35,828 nucleotides of DNA from Bacteroidales bacterium (GTDB lineage: Bacteria > Bacteroidota > Bacteroidia > Bacteroidales > WCHB1-69): assembly GCA_017527945.1 (NCBI GenBank), contig JAFXPL010000110.1, positions 1 to 35,828 on the forward strand, read 5' to 3'. The position numbers were made by a program, and so were the translations under genes. Of this stretch, positions 15,445-25,035 are shown in pieces (the stretch's first letter is position 1; each line of letters begins with the position of its first letter). The notes below the pieces were generated by a model. It was not told where the DNA came from. It saw only the letters and a list, made by a program, of their open reading frames with translations, and searched no databases.

Positions 15445-15796
15445 AAAAAAAGCGTGGATATTAGTTCTTGCCTGACATCCGGGTTTCCACGCCCTCTCAT
15501 CCAACAAGTCATTCCACGCCGTATAAATACGGCATTCATAACTGATCCTTGATGAGTTTGTCTTCTTTCGAGGACGATGTGGAAATTGGATGTCAAGGAT
15601 AGCCACAAACGCTATCTATATAATATTAAGGTTGTTTTTTAGTCTGTTTCTGGTGTTCGTTTTTTTTGTTGATACTATTCGATTATTTCGACGGCAAAAA
15701 TAGGAAAAATTCTTATATGACGGAACCCGCCGTTCGGGATGTTCAGGGCTTACGCATCAACTTTTTTATTTGGGCGAGCCAGCGCGGATTAGGAGA
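15445..15796. other. Gene-free region upstream of the XRE gene
   Basis: No supported gene. It contains the palindrome GCCGTAT-AA-ATACGGC (15518-15533) and a 7-bp inverted repeat GCGTGGA...TCCACGC around 15451-15491, directly before the XRE start. Either could be a regulatory site for the regulator gene. Short ORFs on both strands here resemble nothing that I know. Confidence 0.5.
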
Positions 15797-15858
15797 CGAC
15801 GCTTCCAAGCGTCGCAATGCATACGTCGGCGATTCATCCAACCGCTGATATGCAGTGC
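15797..15858. repeat. GC-rich double hairpin
   Basis: CGACGCTT-CC-AAGCGTCG is a perfect 8-bp hairpin at 15797-15814. It is followed directly by GCAATGCATA (15814-15823), which pairs with TATGCAGTGC (15849-15858) with one mismatch. No T-run follows. A 60-codon ORF crosses it, but is probably not a gene. It looks like an interspersed structured repeat, as at 754-821. Confidence 0.55.
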
Positions 15859-15965
15859 CTGTCACGGTCGGTGAATATGTGTTTCGTACAAAGTTTAGTT
15901 ATAAACAAGATTGCAAAAAATACTAACAATCAACTGTTTGATGATTTTTATATTGATATTTTTAT

Positions 15966-15973
15966 TACTTTTG
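15966..15973 (+). promoter_or_regulatory. -7 box upstream of the IS-interrupted ORF
   Basis: TACTTTTG fits TAnnTTTG, 28 bp before an ATG at 16001. That ATG is followed after nine bases by the left end of the IS, so a transcribed gene start was hit. Confidence 0.5.
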
Positions 15974-16059
15974 CATCACTGTTTATTAATCAAGTATCGT
16001 ATGGAAATTATTGGTGTCCGCTAAAAGTTTCGTGCGCATGCGCGAGGCGGCAAAAATAA

Positions 16060-16102
16060 GGGCTGAACTCTATCCGTGAGTCAGCCCAATTGTTTACTTT
16101 TG
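16060..16102 (+). promoter_or_regulatory. IS leader hairpin followed by transposase promoter
   Basis: GGGCTGAACTC (16060-16070) pairs with GAGTCAGCCC (16078-16087), leaving one bulged A, a strong stem just inside the IS end. The -7 box TACTTTTG (16095-16102) follows, and the ATG is at 16129. A hairpin upstream of the transposase promoter could block read-through or translation of transcripts entering from outside, as known for other insertion sequences; the role here is inferred. Confidence 0.55.
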
Positions 16103-16128
16103 CACTTGCAAACACCAAAAGTTAAACA

Positions 16129-17358
16129 ATGGGCAAAAGTACACATTTTATCGGACAGCCGCTCCTTCGGCAGATAATAAATTTTCTTGACAAAGACAAG
16201 GTCCTTCGCCTGAGCCGCAAGCACGGCGGAGAACGCTATGTGAAGCGTTTTGACGGATGGCAGCACCTGGTAGTGATGCTGTACGCGGTTATCATGCGCT
16301 TCGACTCACTGCGCGAGATTGCAATAGCCACGCTGGCGGAGGCACGGAAACTGGCTCATTTAGGCGTGACGACCATGCCCCGCCGATCAACCCTTTCCTA
16401 TGCCAACGCTCGCCGTCCGGAGGCCTTTTTCGAGGACGTGTACCGCGATTTGTATGCCACCCACCGCCAGAAGCTTTTGTCGGACAGCCGGGGCGGAGAA
16501 ACGCCCAAATGGATGGAAAAACTCCAAATCATCGACTCCACCACCATAACGCTGTTCTCCAACCTCATATTCAAGGGCGCGGGACGAAACCCCAAAAGTG
16601 GAAAAAAGAAGGGCGGTATAAAGGTGCACAAGGTCATCCGTGCGCTGGAGGGTGTTGCTTCTGACATCAAGTTCACTTCCGCCGCAACACACGACAGCTT
16701 CATGCTGGCACCGAAGAACTTCGAGCGGGGCGACCTGCTGGCCTTAGACCGCGCGTACATCGACTACGGGAAATTCGAGGAGCTCACGAAGCGGGGCATC
16801 GTGTATGTCACAAAGATGAAGTCAGGCCTGGCCTACAAGGTGGTGTCCGACGTGATGTTTATGGACCAGGCCAAGGGCATGGTGATGCGCATCCAGAATG
16901 TCACATTCACCAAAAAAGAGAAAAACGGAGCGGTCATCGTACACAATGCCCGCATTGTGACACATGCGGATGATGGGAAGAAGAAGTGCGTCTCCCTGCT
17001 GACCAACGACTTCGACATGTCCCCGGAGGACATTATAGCCATTTACAAGCAACGCTGGGAGATAGAGACGTTGTTCAAGCAGATCAAGCAGAACTTCCCG
17101 CTGCACTTCTTCTACGGCGAGAGTGCCAATGCCATCAAGATACAGATATGGGTGACACTCATCGCCAATCTGTTGTTGACCATCATGCAACGTTCCCTCC
17201 GTAGGCGATGGAGCTTCTCCAATCTGGCCACAACGGTGCGTATCACGCTCATGTATTACGTGGACTTCCTGAGTTTCTTCGAAAACCCTGAAAAAGACTG
17301 GCAGAAGGTGCTGCTGGAAGCTGCAGAGCCGCCTCCACAACTGGAGCTGGATTTTTAG
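16129..17358 (+). CDS. IS4-family DDE transposase (DUF4372-type N-terminus)
   Basis: The 409-residue protein begins MGKSTHFIGQPLLRQIINFLDKDKVL and has ERYVKRFDGWQHLVVMLYAVI, the DUF4372-type N-terminal domain of IS4 transposases. The catalytic residues sit in LQIIDSTTITLFSNLIF (first Asp), ALDRAYIDYGKFEEL (second Asp) and IYKQRWEIETLFKQIKQNFPLHFF (Glu in the YxxRWxIExxFKxxKxN motif). All parts are present, so the enzyme is probably active. Its promoter and protective hairpin lie inside the element. Confidence 0.94.
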   Translation: MGKSTHFIGQPLLRQIINFLDKDKVLRLSRKHGGERYVKRFDGWQHLVVMLYAVIMRFDSLREIAIATLAEARKLAHLGVTTMPRRSTLSYANARRPEAFFEDVYRDLYATHRQKLLSDSRGGETPKWMEKLQIIDSTTITLFSNLIFKGAGRNPKSGKKKGGIKVHKVIRALEGVASDIKFTSAATHDSFMLAPKNFERGDLLALDRAYIDYGKFEELTKRGIVYVTKMKSGLAYKVVSDVMFMDQAKGMVMRIQNVTFTKKEKNGAVIVHNARIVTHADDGKKKCVSLLTNDFDMSPEDIIAIYKQRWEIETLFKQIKQNFPLHFFYGESANAIKIQIWVTLIANLLLTIMQRSLRRRWSFSNLATTVRITLMYYVDFLSFFENPEKDWQKVLLEAAEPPPQLELDF

Positions 17359-17501
17359 GGAAGGTGCTTGGAACTGTCACTCGAAATCGCCCACACTGGT
17401 TTACAGAGGGTTACGGCTACGAAAAACTTATTTTTTGTTTTTAGCGGACAGCAATAATTTTAATTATACTTTTCTTTTGCGTATATGGTGATGAAAATTG
17501 A

Positions 17502-17688
17502 CGCATCAAAGTTACAAATATTCTTATACAGTCCAAGCTAAAACGAAAAATATTTTTTCGTTGTAAATCAATTTGTTAAGCGTAAATTCTTGGTGCAACA
17601 AACCGTCCGCCATGCGTTTTGCACACGGAAAAAATGGATGATTGTAAATTGTCAAATTATTAGTTATCGTTTTGAGACAGACCTCCAA
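17502..17688. other. Gene-free spacer with an AT-rich hairpin
   Basis: AACGAAAAA and TTTTTTCGTT at 17542-17562 form an AT-rich inverted repeat about 127 bp past the AAA gene stop on the minus strand. It may be a bidirectional terminator, but is weak. Nothing else is recognisable. Confidence 0.4.
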
Positions 17689-19038
17689 TCATATCAACGG
17701 TGTCATATATAGGGGAAGGAACAGGATGCCGTTTTCTTCTTTCAGATCGGCGCCATGCAATACGACAGGCGTGGAAAGGTATTCCCCGAACTTCCCCATA
17801 CATTTTCGCATGGAGGAAAGGGTGTAGCGTTGCGACGACTTCACCTCGATGGGCATGATGTTGTGTCGGGTGGTCAGTCTGTTTTTTGCGGTAAGGAAAT
17901 CGATTTCCATGCGGTCGCTCGCATCGTTGCGGTTAGAATTGCTATAGAAATAGAGTTTGTGTCGATTGGCCACAAGCATCTGGGCGACAATATTTTCCAC
18001 AATCATCCCTTGGTTCACCTCCAATTTGTTCAACAGCAATTTTTGATACAGCTCCACAGGCACATTCCCATTTTCATCGAAGGCGTGAGAGATGAGCAAT
18101 CCCGTGTCGGCCATGTAGCATTTGAGTGTGTTGCGTTCCATGTTGAGACGAAGTCCCACATTCGGTGCAGTGCAGTTGTAGCAGATGTTGACGATGCCCG
18201 CGTCGGCCAGCCAGAAAAAGGCATCGTCATAGTCGCGGTAGGCCGCACCTGTCTCCAACGCCGACAAGCGGAACTTCTTCTCGTGTTTTTGCAGCTGTGC
18301 CGGAATCTGTTCGAAAATATTTTTCACCTTATGCTCCAAGCCGGCGGCGTATTTGGAGATGTCATTGGTGTAAACTTGCAAGATGCCCCGTTTCACATGG
18401 TCCACCTTGTCGAAATCCTTAGCATCAACAAACGTTTGAACGGCTTGGGGCATCCCTCCCACAATCATATAGGTACGGAAACACTCCATGGCCTTTCGGT
18501 GGAATGCTCCCATCGGCTGGCGTTTTTCGAAACACTGCCGAATGTACGGCATCAGCATATCGTTGCCGATAGCCCAAAGAAATTCCTCGAAATCCATCGG
18601 GGACATCGGCATCGCCTCTTCCTCGGACGGGATGACGATGTCGCGCACGTTTTTCTTGATGCTGACCAACGAACCTGTTTCAATATAGTGGAACCGTCCG
18701 TCAGCCACCAGGTATTTGATGGCGGCACGAGCACGCGGACAAAGTTGAACCTCGTCGAAAACAATAACAGACTTGCCCGGCGTGAGGCGCGTGCCGTAGT
18801 GGATTTGCAGGTTCAGCAGCAAAGTATCAAGGTCCTCCAACAAGGTGTCGAACCAGCCCCAAACCACCTTGTCGGCTTTGTTGAAGTCGATAAGAAGGTA
18901 TGAATCATATTCGTTGCGGTCGAACTCCTCCACGATATAGCTTTTTCCAACCCGCCGTGCCCCTTCAATCAGTACGGCTGTTGCACCATTCCGCTGTTTT
19001 TTCCACTCTAATAACTTGTTGTAAATCTTTCTTTTCAT
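17689..19038 (-). CDS. AAA-family ATPase with DUF4143 domain
   Basis: A 449-residue protein from the ATG at 19038. Walker A is IEGARRVGKS (residues 24-33) and Walker B is SVIVFDEVQLC (residues about 90-100), both typical of AAA_14 ATPases. After GGMPQAV comes the C-terminal DUF4143 region, containing YMADTGLLISH, VENIVAQML, NDASDRMEIDFLT and IMPIEVKSSQ; the D-(x)n-EVK pattern resembles a PD-(D/E)xK nuclease-like core. The cellular role of this widespread family is unknown. The gene stands alone between an IS and the radical SAM gene, with its own promoter carrying three 12-bp direct repeats, so it appears to be self-contained. A longer start at 19047 is possible but adds only three residues. 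Confidence 0.92.
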   Translation of the reverse strand: MKRKIYNKLLEWKKQRNGATAVLIEGARRVGKSYIVEEFDRNEYDSYLLIDFNKADKVVWGWFDTLLEDLDTLLLNLQIHYGTRLTPGKSVIVFDEVQLCPRARAAIKYLVADGRFHYIETGSLVSIKKNVRDIVIPSEEEAMPMSPMDFEEFLWAIGNDMLMPYIRQCFEKRQPMGAFHRKAMECFRTYMIVGGMPQAVQTFVDAKDFDKVDHVKRGILQVYTNDISKYAAGLEHKVKNIFEQIPAQLQKHEKKFRLSALETGAAYRDYDDAFFWLADAGIVNICYNCTAPNVGLRLNMERNTLKCYMADTGLLISHAFDENGNVPVELYQKLLLNKLEVNQGMIVENIVAQMLVANRHKLYFYSNSNRNDASDRMEIDFLTAKNRLTTRHNIMPIEVKSSQRYTLSSMRKCMGKFGEYLSTPVVLHGADLKEENGILFLPLYMTPLI

Positions 19039-19054
19039 AAAACACAAAACATCA

Positions 19055-19133
19055 TTTCAAGATTATTGAAAGCGCAAAAATACAACTTTTCAAGATTATC
19101 GGGTACCAAAAATTAACATCTTTTCAAGATTAT
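19055..19133 (-). promoter_or_regulatory. Promoter of the AAA/DUF4143 gene with three iterated 12-bp sites
   Basis: TTTCAAGATTAT occurs three times on the plus strand: 19055-19066, 19088-19099 and 19122-19133, with start-to-start distances of 33 and 34 bp, about three helical turns. The minus-strand -7 box TATTTTTG is at 19075-19082. One site lies in the leader, one just upstream of the -7 box and one further upstream, so a bound protein would cover the promoter. The ATG is at 19038. Confidence 0.7.
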
Positions 19134-19157
19134 CCACCAATTTCACAACGTCCAAAT

Positions 19158-20225
19158 TTACCGGTCACGGAAATTGTAGCATCGTAGTATATTGCCATTG
19201 GCCATTGGCCTCAGGTGCATCGCTCCGCCGAGGCACTGCTTGAAGTCCTGGCATTTTTGGCAAATACCCGTGCGCATCCACGTCCGGTCGCGCATAAGCT
19301 GGAAACGGTTATCCCATACCTCCAGCAAGTCATCCTGATAGATATTGCCTTGCACGTAACTGCGGTCAATGTTCGGACACGCCGAGATGCCACCGTCAAT
19401 CAGCACGCTGCCGATGTTGATGCCCGCCCTGCAGAAAAAGTAGGTGTCGCGGACCTGTTCCTCGTACTTTCCCGTATAGGCTTCACAGCTGAAAGTCAGA
19501 TGGATACGACCCTCGCGGCGCGTCTCCGCGATAAACCGCATCATCTGCTCGACCTGTGCACGGGAGAGTTGGAGTTCGTCGTCGTGAGCCGCCCGCCCGA
19601 TCGGCGAGATGGTGAACAGCCGCCAATTCCGGATTCCGTTTTCAACCAGAAGTTCCTTCAACAGAGGCAGTTCCGAGAAATTGCGCTGGTGCACGCAAGT
19701 CACCACGTCATACGCGAGTCCGGGGGTGTGCGCAATCAGCCGCAACGCCCGCAATGCCCGTCGGAAGCTCTCTGGGTGGTTGCGCAGCCAGTTGTGGGTC
19801 GCTTCCAGTCCGTCAAGACTCACCGTGATGGAAGACAATCCAGCAGCAGTCAATTTGGCGTGCATCGTCTCATCATAGAGCATGCCATTGGTGACAATCC
19901 CCCAACGCAAGCCTTTGTTTCTCAGAATCTTACCGCATTCCGCCAAGTCGGGGCGCAACAGAGGCTCTCCACCCGTAATGGCAACGATCACCGAGTCGCG
20001 AGGATAGCGTTGCGCCAGCGGTTCCACAGCCTTGAGGAAATCCTGAAAAGGCATATCCGGGACACAACTCTCTGACTTACAATCCGAACCACAATGGCGG
20101 CACGATAGGTTACACCGCCATGTGCATTCCCAGAAAAGGTAATTCAACTCGTGAATGGCTGTCTCGTTTTTGCGAAACACCCGAAACAGCCAGCGTTTGA
20201 AAGGTTTGATACAGCTACTCGACAC
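19158..20225 (-). CDS. Radical SAM/SPASM maturase of the rSAM/lipoprotein system
   Basis: A 355-residue radical SAM protein. CTWRCNLSCRHC gives the CxxxCxxC cluster ligands (C38, C42, C45), followed by ITGGEPLLRPDL and TVSLDGLEATHNWLR. The C-terminal SPASM part has C..FFCRAG, GISACPNIDRSYVQGNIYQDDLLEVWD, ICQKCQDFKQCLGG and a last ILRC. I recognise it as the maturase family that occurs with a putative lipoprotein (TIGR04133/TIGR04134 pair, named from memory). It starts with GTG at 20225, overlapping the lipoprotein stop by 11 bp, so translation is probably coupled. Such enzymes usually modify a peptide partner; that the lipoprotein is the substrate is an inference from context. Confidence 0.9.
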   Translation of the reverse strand: MSSSCIKPFKRWLFRVFRKNETAIHELNYLFWECTWRCNLSCRHCGSDCKSESCVPDMPFQDFLKAVEPLAQRYPRDSVIVAITGGEPLLRPDLAECGKILRNKGLRWGIVTNGMLYDETMHAKLTAAGLSSITVSLDGLEATHNWLRNHPESFRRALRALRLIAHTPGLAYDVVTCVHQRNFSELPLLKELLVENGIRNWRLFTISPIGRAAHDDELQLSRAQVEQMMRFIAETRREGRIHLTFSCEAYTGKYEEQVRDTYFFCRAGINIGSVLIDGGISACPNIDRSYVQGNIYQDDLLEVWDNRFQLMRDRTWMRTGICQKCQDFKQCLGGAMHLRPMANGNILRCYNFRDR

Positions 20226-20619
20226 TGTTTTCCTTCATTTTGATAACAAGCGGGTTTTCCATGATTTCCTCACGGCTAAACGCGGAATCCAGAGGGGCAT
20301 ACTGTCCGCTAAGTCCGCCTGTTTCCGAATCAATATGACGGAAAGCAAGCCGCACGGAATCCCGACCTTCATGTGCATTGACATTGAAAATACCGGTGGT
20401 ATCCGTCATGCTGTAGTCATATTCGGAACCGCCTATCAGTCCCACACGGACATCCGAAAGGGGCTCACCTGTGGTTTCCGAGACTACCTTTCCCATCACA
20501 GGGAAATAGTCATTCGGCATACCATAACAGGCCTGAAACGTGAACATCAGGGCCGTCGCGGAAAAAGAGCCGAACAGGAACCGCAATATCTGTTGTTTTT
20601 TCTGACGAAATATATTCAT
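20215..20619 (-). CDS. Putative lipoprotein partner of the radical SAM maturase
   Basis: A 134-residue protein. Basic N-terminus (NIFRQKKQQ), hydrophobic stretch ILRFLFGSFSATALMFTFQAC with a lipobox-like FQAC (Cys 31), then YGMPNDYFPVMGKVVSETTGEPLSDVRVGLIGG, a carboxypeptidase-regulatory-like beta domain, and DTTGIFNVNAHEG. It matches the lipoprotein half of the rSAM/lipoprotein pair known from Bacteroidetes. It is the first gene of the two-gene unit, with a promoter at 20646-20653, and overlaps the maturase by 11 bp. The mature part has no cysteine after the lipid-bearing one. Function unknown. Confidence 0.85.
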   Translation of the reverse strand: MNIFRQKKQQILRFLFGSFSATALMFTFQACYGMPNDYFPVMGKVVSETTGEPLSDVRVGLIGGSEYDYSMTDTTGIFNVNAHEGRDSVRLAFRHIDSETGGLSGQYAPLDSAFSREEIMENPLVIKMKENSVE

Positions 20620-20645
20620 AGCCTCAAAGCATTAAAACGAAAGTG

Positions 20646-20653
20646 CAAAGGTA
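20646..20653 (-). promoter_or_regulatory. -7 box of the lipoprotein/radical SAM unit
   Basis: Minus-strand TACCTTTG fits TAnnTTTG and lies 27 bp upstream of the ATG at 20619. Confidence 0.65.
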
Positions 20654-20685
20654 CAAAAAAAAGGATATGGCGGATTTTAAATACC

Positions 20686-21978
20686 CTACGCTTCTTCCGA
20701 ATTTCCGACGGCCTTCACCCGCACCTCCTCGATGCGGTTGTGGTCCATCTTGACAATCTCCACCTGATGGCCCATGAACTCGAAAGTGTCGCCCTCCTTG
20801 GGGATGGTCTCAAACTGCTCGAACACGAAGCCAGCCACCGTGGAGTAGTCGATTTCGTCGTAATCCACCTCGTAGCCGTCAATCACATCGGTGAGCACGT
20901 CGATGGGGGCATCGCCCTTCACCAAGAAGGAATGGTCCTCGCACTCCGTCACATCGGGCTCTACAACCTCCTCTTCCTCAGGAACTTCGCCCACGATGCT
21001 TTCGAGAATGTCGTGCAGGGTGACGATGCCGGCCAGGTCGCCGAACTCATCGACCACAATGCCGAAGTAGTACTGCGACTTGCGGAACTCCGTCAGAATG
21101 TCCTGCGCATCCGTGTTTTCGGTGAAGACCAACGGCTCGTCCAGCATGGAGCGGACATCCACCTGGCCGTTCTTGCGCAGTTCCATGAAAAAGTCCTTGA
21201 CGTTGAGCACGCCGAGGTACTTATCCACATGCTTGTCGCACACCAGGATGCGGCTGAACGAGAAGCCGTAGAGCTGGTTGATGAACTCCTCCTGCGTCAG
21301 GTTGATGTCGATCCACTCGATTTCGGAACGGTGGATCATGATATGAATGGCGCGTTTGTCGGAGAAGGAGAAGATGTTCTCGTGCAGTTCGCTCTGTTCC
21401 TCCTCAATGACATCCGTCTCGCCGGCCTCCTTGATGATGTCGAGCAGCTCATCTTCCGTGAGATGGTCGGGGTTCTCCTTGACTCCCAGCATCTTGTCGA
21501 TCAGCGATGTGGTGCCGGAGAGGGCGGCGACAGCGGGTTTGAAGAGCAGGCGGAAGAAGTTCATGGCGGGTGCAACGGCCACGGCCACACGCTCGGGTTT
21601 GGAGAGCGCGATGGTCTTCGGCACCAGCTCCCCGATGACGATGGTCACGAAGGTCACCACAATAAAGCTGATGACCAGCGCAATAGAAGCGGAAAGGGCC
21701 TCGGAAGCACCCATCCAGACGAACAGCGGCACAAGGTAAGGGGAAAGGGAGGCACCGCCGATATAACCAGTCAAAAGGCTGATGAGCGTGATGCTGACCT
21801 GGATAGCGGCAAGAAACTCCTCCTGGTTGTCCTGCAGGAAGAGCGCCTTTTGCACGGCTTTCCGGTGTTTCGCCGCATATTTGTCAATACGCATTTTCTT
21901 GAACGAAACGATGGCAATCTCGCTCATGGAGAAGAAACCGTTGCACAGAATCAAAAGTAAGATGACAAGGAGGCGCAT
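20686..21978 (-). CDS. CorC/HlyC (CNNM-type) membrane protein with CBS domains
   Basis: A 430-residue integral membrane protein. The first 170 residues form the DUF21/CNNM domain: MRLLVILLLILCNGFFSMSEIAIVS, then ITLISLLTGYIGG and FIVVTFVTIVIGELVPKTIAL. A pair of CBS domains follows (about 200-320; ISFSRILVCDKHVDKYLGVLNVKDF, FGIVVDEFGDLAGIVTLHDILESIVGE), then a C-terminal CorC_HlyC domain (FLVKGDAPIDVLTDVI, STVAGFVFEQFETIPKEGDTFEFMG). Relatives take part in magnesium or cobalt transport or efflux. It follows the small membrane-protein gene with a 6-bp gap and presumably shares its promoter at 22312. Confidence 0.92.
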   Translation of the reverse strand: MRLLVILLLILCNGFFSMSEIAIVSFKKMRIDKYAAKHRKAVQKALFLQDNQEEFLAAIQVSITLISLLTGYIGGASLSPYLVPLFVWMGASEALSASIALVISFIVVTFVTIVIGELVPKTIALSKPERVAVAVAPAMNFFRLLFKPAVAALSGTTSLIDKMLGVKENPDHLTEDELLDIIKEAGETDVIEEEQSELHENIFSFSDKRAIHIMIHRSEIEWIDINLTQEEFINQLYGFSFSRILVCDKHVDKYLGVLNVKDFFMELRKNGQVDVRSMLDEPLVFTENTDAQDILTEFRKSQYYFGIVVDEFGDLAGIVTLHDILESIVGEVPEEEEVVEPDVTECEDHSFLVKGDAPIDVLTDVIDGYEVDYDEIDYSTVAGFVFEQFETIPKEGDTFEFMGHQVEIVKMDHNRIEEVRVKAVGNSEEA

Positions 21979-21984
21979 GACGGG

Positions 21985-22272
21985 CTACTTTTGTCCGGAT
22001 TGCATATCTCGTCGGTTCTGCCCGATATACTTGAAGTAAAGGAGCAGGTCGAAGGAGACGATCAACAGATTGAAAAGATACAGATAGACCACCCAGTCGT
22101 AATTATAGAAGACCTTGTGGAGGATGCCGAACACATAGCCCAAGATGATGATACCCATGAAAACGGGGCTTTTGCCGATGACCACCTTGGTCCGGAGGGC
22201 TTTGACAATGGAAAAGGGCCAGCTGCACGCGAAACACAGCAACATTAAAATCTCAAAAACGCTGACATTCAT
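21985..22272 (-). CDS. Small integral membrane protein
   Basis: A 95-residue protein with three predicted membrane segments: FEILMLLCFACSWPFSIVKAL, FMGIIILGYVFGILHKVF, and YLYLFNLLIVSFDLLLYFKY. The SWPFS..K and the polar ends are reminiscent of PQ-loop-like small proteins. It overlaps nothing and is 6 bp upstream of the CorC-like gene. Function unknown; its operon partner might point to metal homeostasis, but this is weak. Confidence 0.8.
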   Translation of the reverse strand: MNVSVFEILMLLCFACSWPFSIVKALRTKVVIGKSPVFMGIIILGYVFGILHKVFYNYDWVVYLYLFNLLIVSFDLLLYFKYIGQNRRDMQSGQK

Positions 22273-22311
22273 TGTTTTATGTAAAAATATTCCTTATTCA
22301 AAAAAACGGCG

Positions 22312-22319
22312 CAAAGATA
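22312..22319 (-). promoter_or_regulatory. -7 box for the small membrane protein / CorC unit
   Basis: Minus-strand TATCTTTG fits TAnnTTTG, 40 bp upstream of the ATG at 22272 and just past the tRNA-Ala terminator. Confidence 0.65.
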
Positions 22320-22341
22320 CACATTATTCGAATGTTACGTA

Positions 22342-22374
22342 CGAAAAAAAAACGGGACACAAACGTATCCCGTT
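22342..22374 (-). terminator. Terminator after tRNA-Ala
   Basis: AACGGGA (22351-22357) and TCCCGTT (22368-22374) form a 7-bp stem; on the minus strand it runs into nine consecutive T (GTTTTTTTTTCG). It ends the str unit together with tRNA-Ala. Confidence 0.85.
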
Positions 22375-22386
22375 CAGCACAATACG

Positions 22387-22460
22387 TGGAGCGTATGAGA
22401 ATCGAACTCACGACCTCTTGACTGCCAGTCAAACGCTCTAGCCAACTGAGCTAACGCCCC
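22387..22460 (-). tRNA. tRNA-Ala (anticodon GGC)
   Basis: A 74-nt cloverleaf on the minus strand. Acceptor GGGGCGT pairs with ACGCTCC, discriminator A at 22387, no encoded CCA. D-arm TAGCTCAGTTGGCTAGAGC, anticodon stem TTTGA/TCAAG with loop CTGGCAG (anticodon GGC), T-arm with GTTCGATTC. It lies 37 bp after the rpsJ stop, where a Bacteroides genome would normally have rplC. Confidence 0.94.
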
Positions 22461-22463
22461 AAA

Positions 22464-22482
22464 GAAAGCCTGAAAATCAGGC
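22464..22482 (-). terminator. Short hairpin between rpsJ and tRNA-Ala
   Basis: GCCTGA-AAA-TCAGGC (22468-22482) is a perfect 6-bp stem, followed on the minus strand by TTTCTTT. It may be a partial terminator or a processing site, since no promoter for tRNA-Ala is visible in the gap. Confidence 0.5.
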
Positions 22483-22497
22483 TGTGCAAGTCCAACG

Positions 22498-22812
22498 TCA
22501 GACCTTGATTTCAACATCCACGCCGCTGGGGAGTTCCAGCTTCATCAGCGCGTCGATGGTCTGGGTGGTGGTACCGTAAATATCCAGGATTCTCTTGTAG
22601 GTGGAGAGTTGGAACTGCTCTCTGCTCTTCTTGTTGACGAAGGTGGAGCGGTTTACGGTGAAGATCTTCTTGTGGGTCGGAAGCGGAATAGGGCCTACGA
22701 GCACCACCTTGTCGTCCTTCACGCTGTTCACGGTCTTCACGATCTTCTCGGCAGACTTGTCAACCAGCGTGTGGTCGAACGATTTCAGTTTGATTCTAAT
22801 TCTGTGAGCCAT
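22498..22812 (-). CDS. rpsJ: 30S ribosomal protein S10
   Basis: A 104-residue protein with [51 protein letters not shown] and a final [11 protein letters not shown], the full S10 pattern. S10 belongs to the 30S head and also acts in transcription antitermination with NusB. It follows fusA in the usual order. The ATG directly abuts a 7-bp tandem array, so its leader is pure A/C/T repeat on the message. Downstream is a tRNA-Ala instead of rplC, so the S10 operon is split here. Confidence 0.97.
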   Translation of the reverse strand: MAHRIRIKLKSFDHTLVDKSAEKIVKTVNSVKDDKVVLVGPIPLPTHKKIFTVNRSTFVNKKSREQFQLSTYKRILDIYGTTTQTIDALMKLELPSGVDVEIKV

Positions 22813-22853
22813 TATTGTTTATTGTTTATTGTTTACTGTTTATTGTTTAGGGT
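22812..22853. repeat. Heptanucleotide array abutting the rpsJ start codon
   Basis: Six 7-bp units on the plus strand: TTATTGT, TTATTGT, TTATTGT, TTACTGT, TTATTGT, TTAGGGT. The last base of the ATG complement (22812) is already the first base of the array. It fills half of the fusA-rpsJ spacer. On the message it reads as AACAATAA units with a TAA each, in all three frames. Confidence 0.8.
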
Positions 22854-22890
22854 TAGGACTTATAGTTTAAGTCAATTGTCTATGTTTAAG

Positions 22891-24984
<2,094 letters not shown>

Positions 24985-25035
24985 CGTCCCGAGCTCTGTA
25001 TGGATAGGTGAAATGAAAAGGGCGGTGTCGGCCGG

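Larger units (their letters stand above)
16010..17455 (+). mobile_element. IS4-family insertion sequence, 1446 bp
   Basis: Terminal inverted repeats: ATTGGTGTCCGCTAAAA (from 16010) and the complement of ATTGCTGTCCGCTAAAA (ending 17455), differing at one position. The 4-bp sequence AATT flanks both ends (16006-16009 and 17456-17459) as a probable target duplication. It encodes one intact transposase. The flanks can be joined into a continuous sequence, so the insertion looks recent and simple. Confidence 0.85.
16001..17501 (+). pseudogene. Tiny ORF interrupted by the IS4-family element
   Basis: ATG GAA ATT (16001-16009) is directly followed by the IS. If the IS and one copy of the AATT duplication are removed, the frame continues after 17456 and gives a 16-residue peptide, MEILIILFFCVYGDEN, then TGA at 17499-17501. 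A promoter box stands in the correct place (15966). A second short ORF (MVMKIDASKLQIFLYSPS) follows at 17485-17541. The peptide may be a leader or the start of a decayed gene; no function is claimed. Confidence 0.35.

Noticed and set aside
15445..15606. 54-residue N-terminal extension of the XRE regulator
   Set aside because: No family resemblance, contains hairpin sequences, and the compact HTH protein starts properly at 15444.
15666..15848. 60-codon plus-strand ORF before the second IS
   Set aside because: It lies largely in the hairpin-rich repeat and has no recognisable features.
20155..21960. A 601-codon plus-strand frame opposite the lipoprotein and CorC genes
   Set aside because: It spans two well-supported minus-strand genes and their promoter; composition is His/Leu/Val-rich without any motif.
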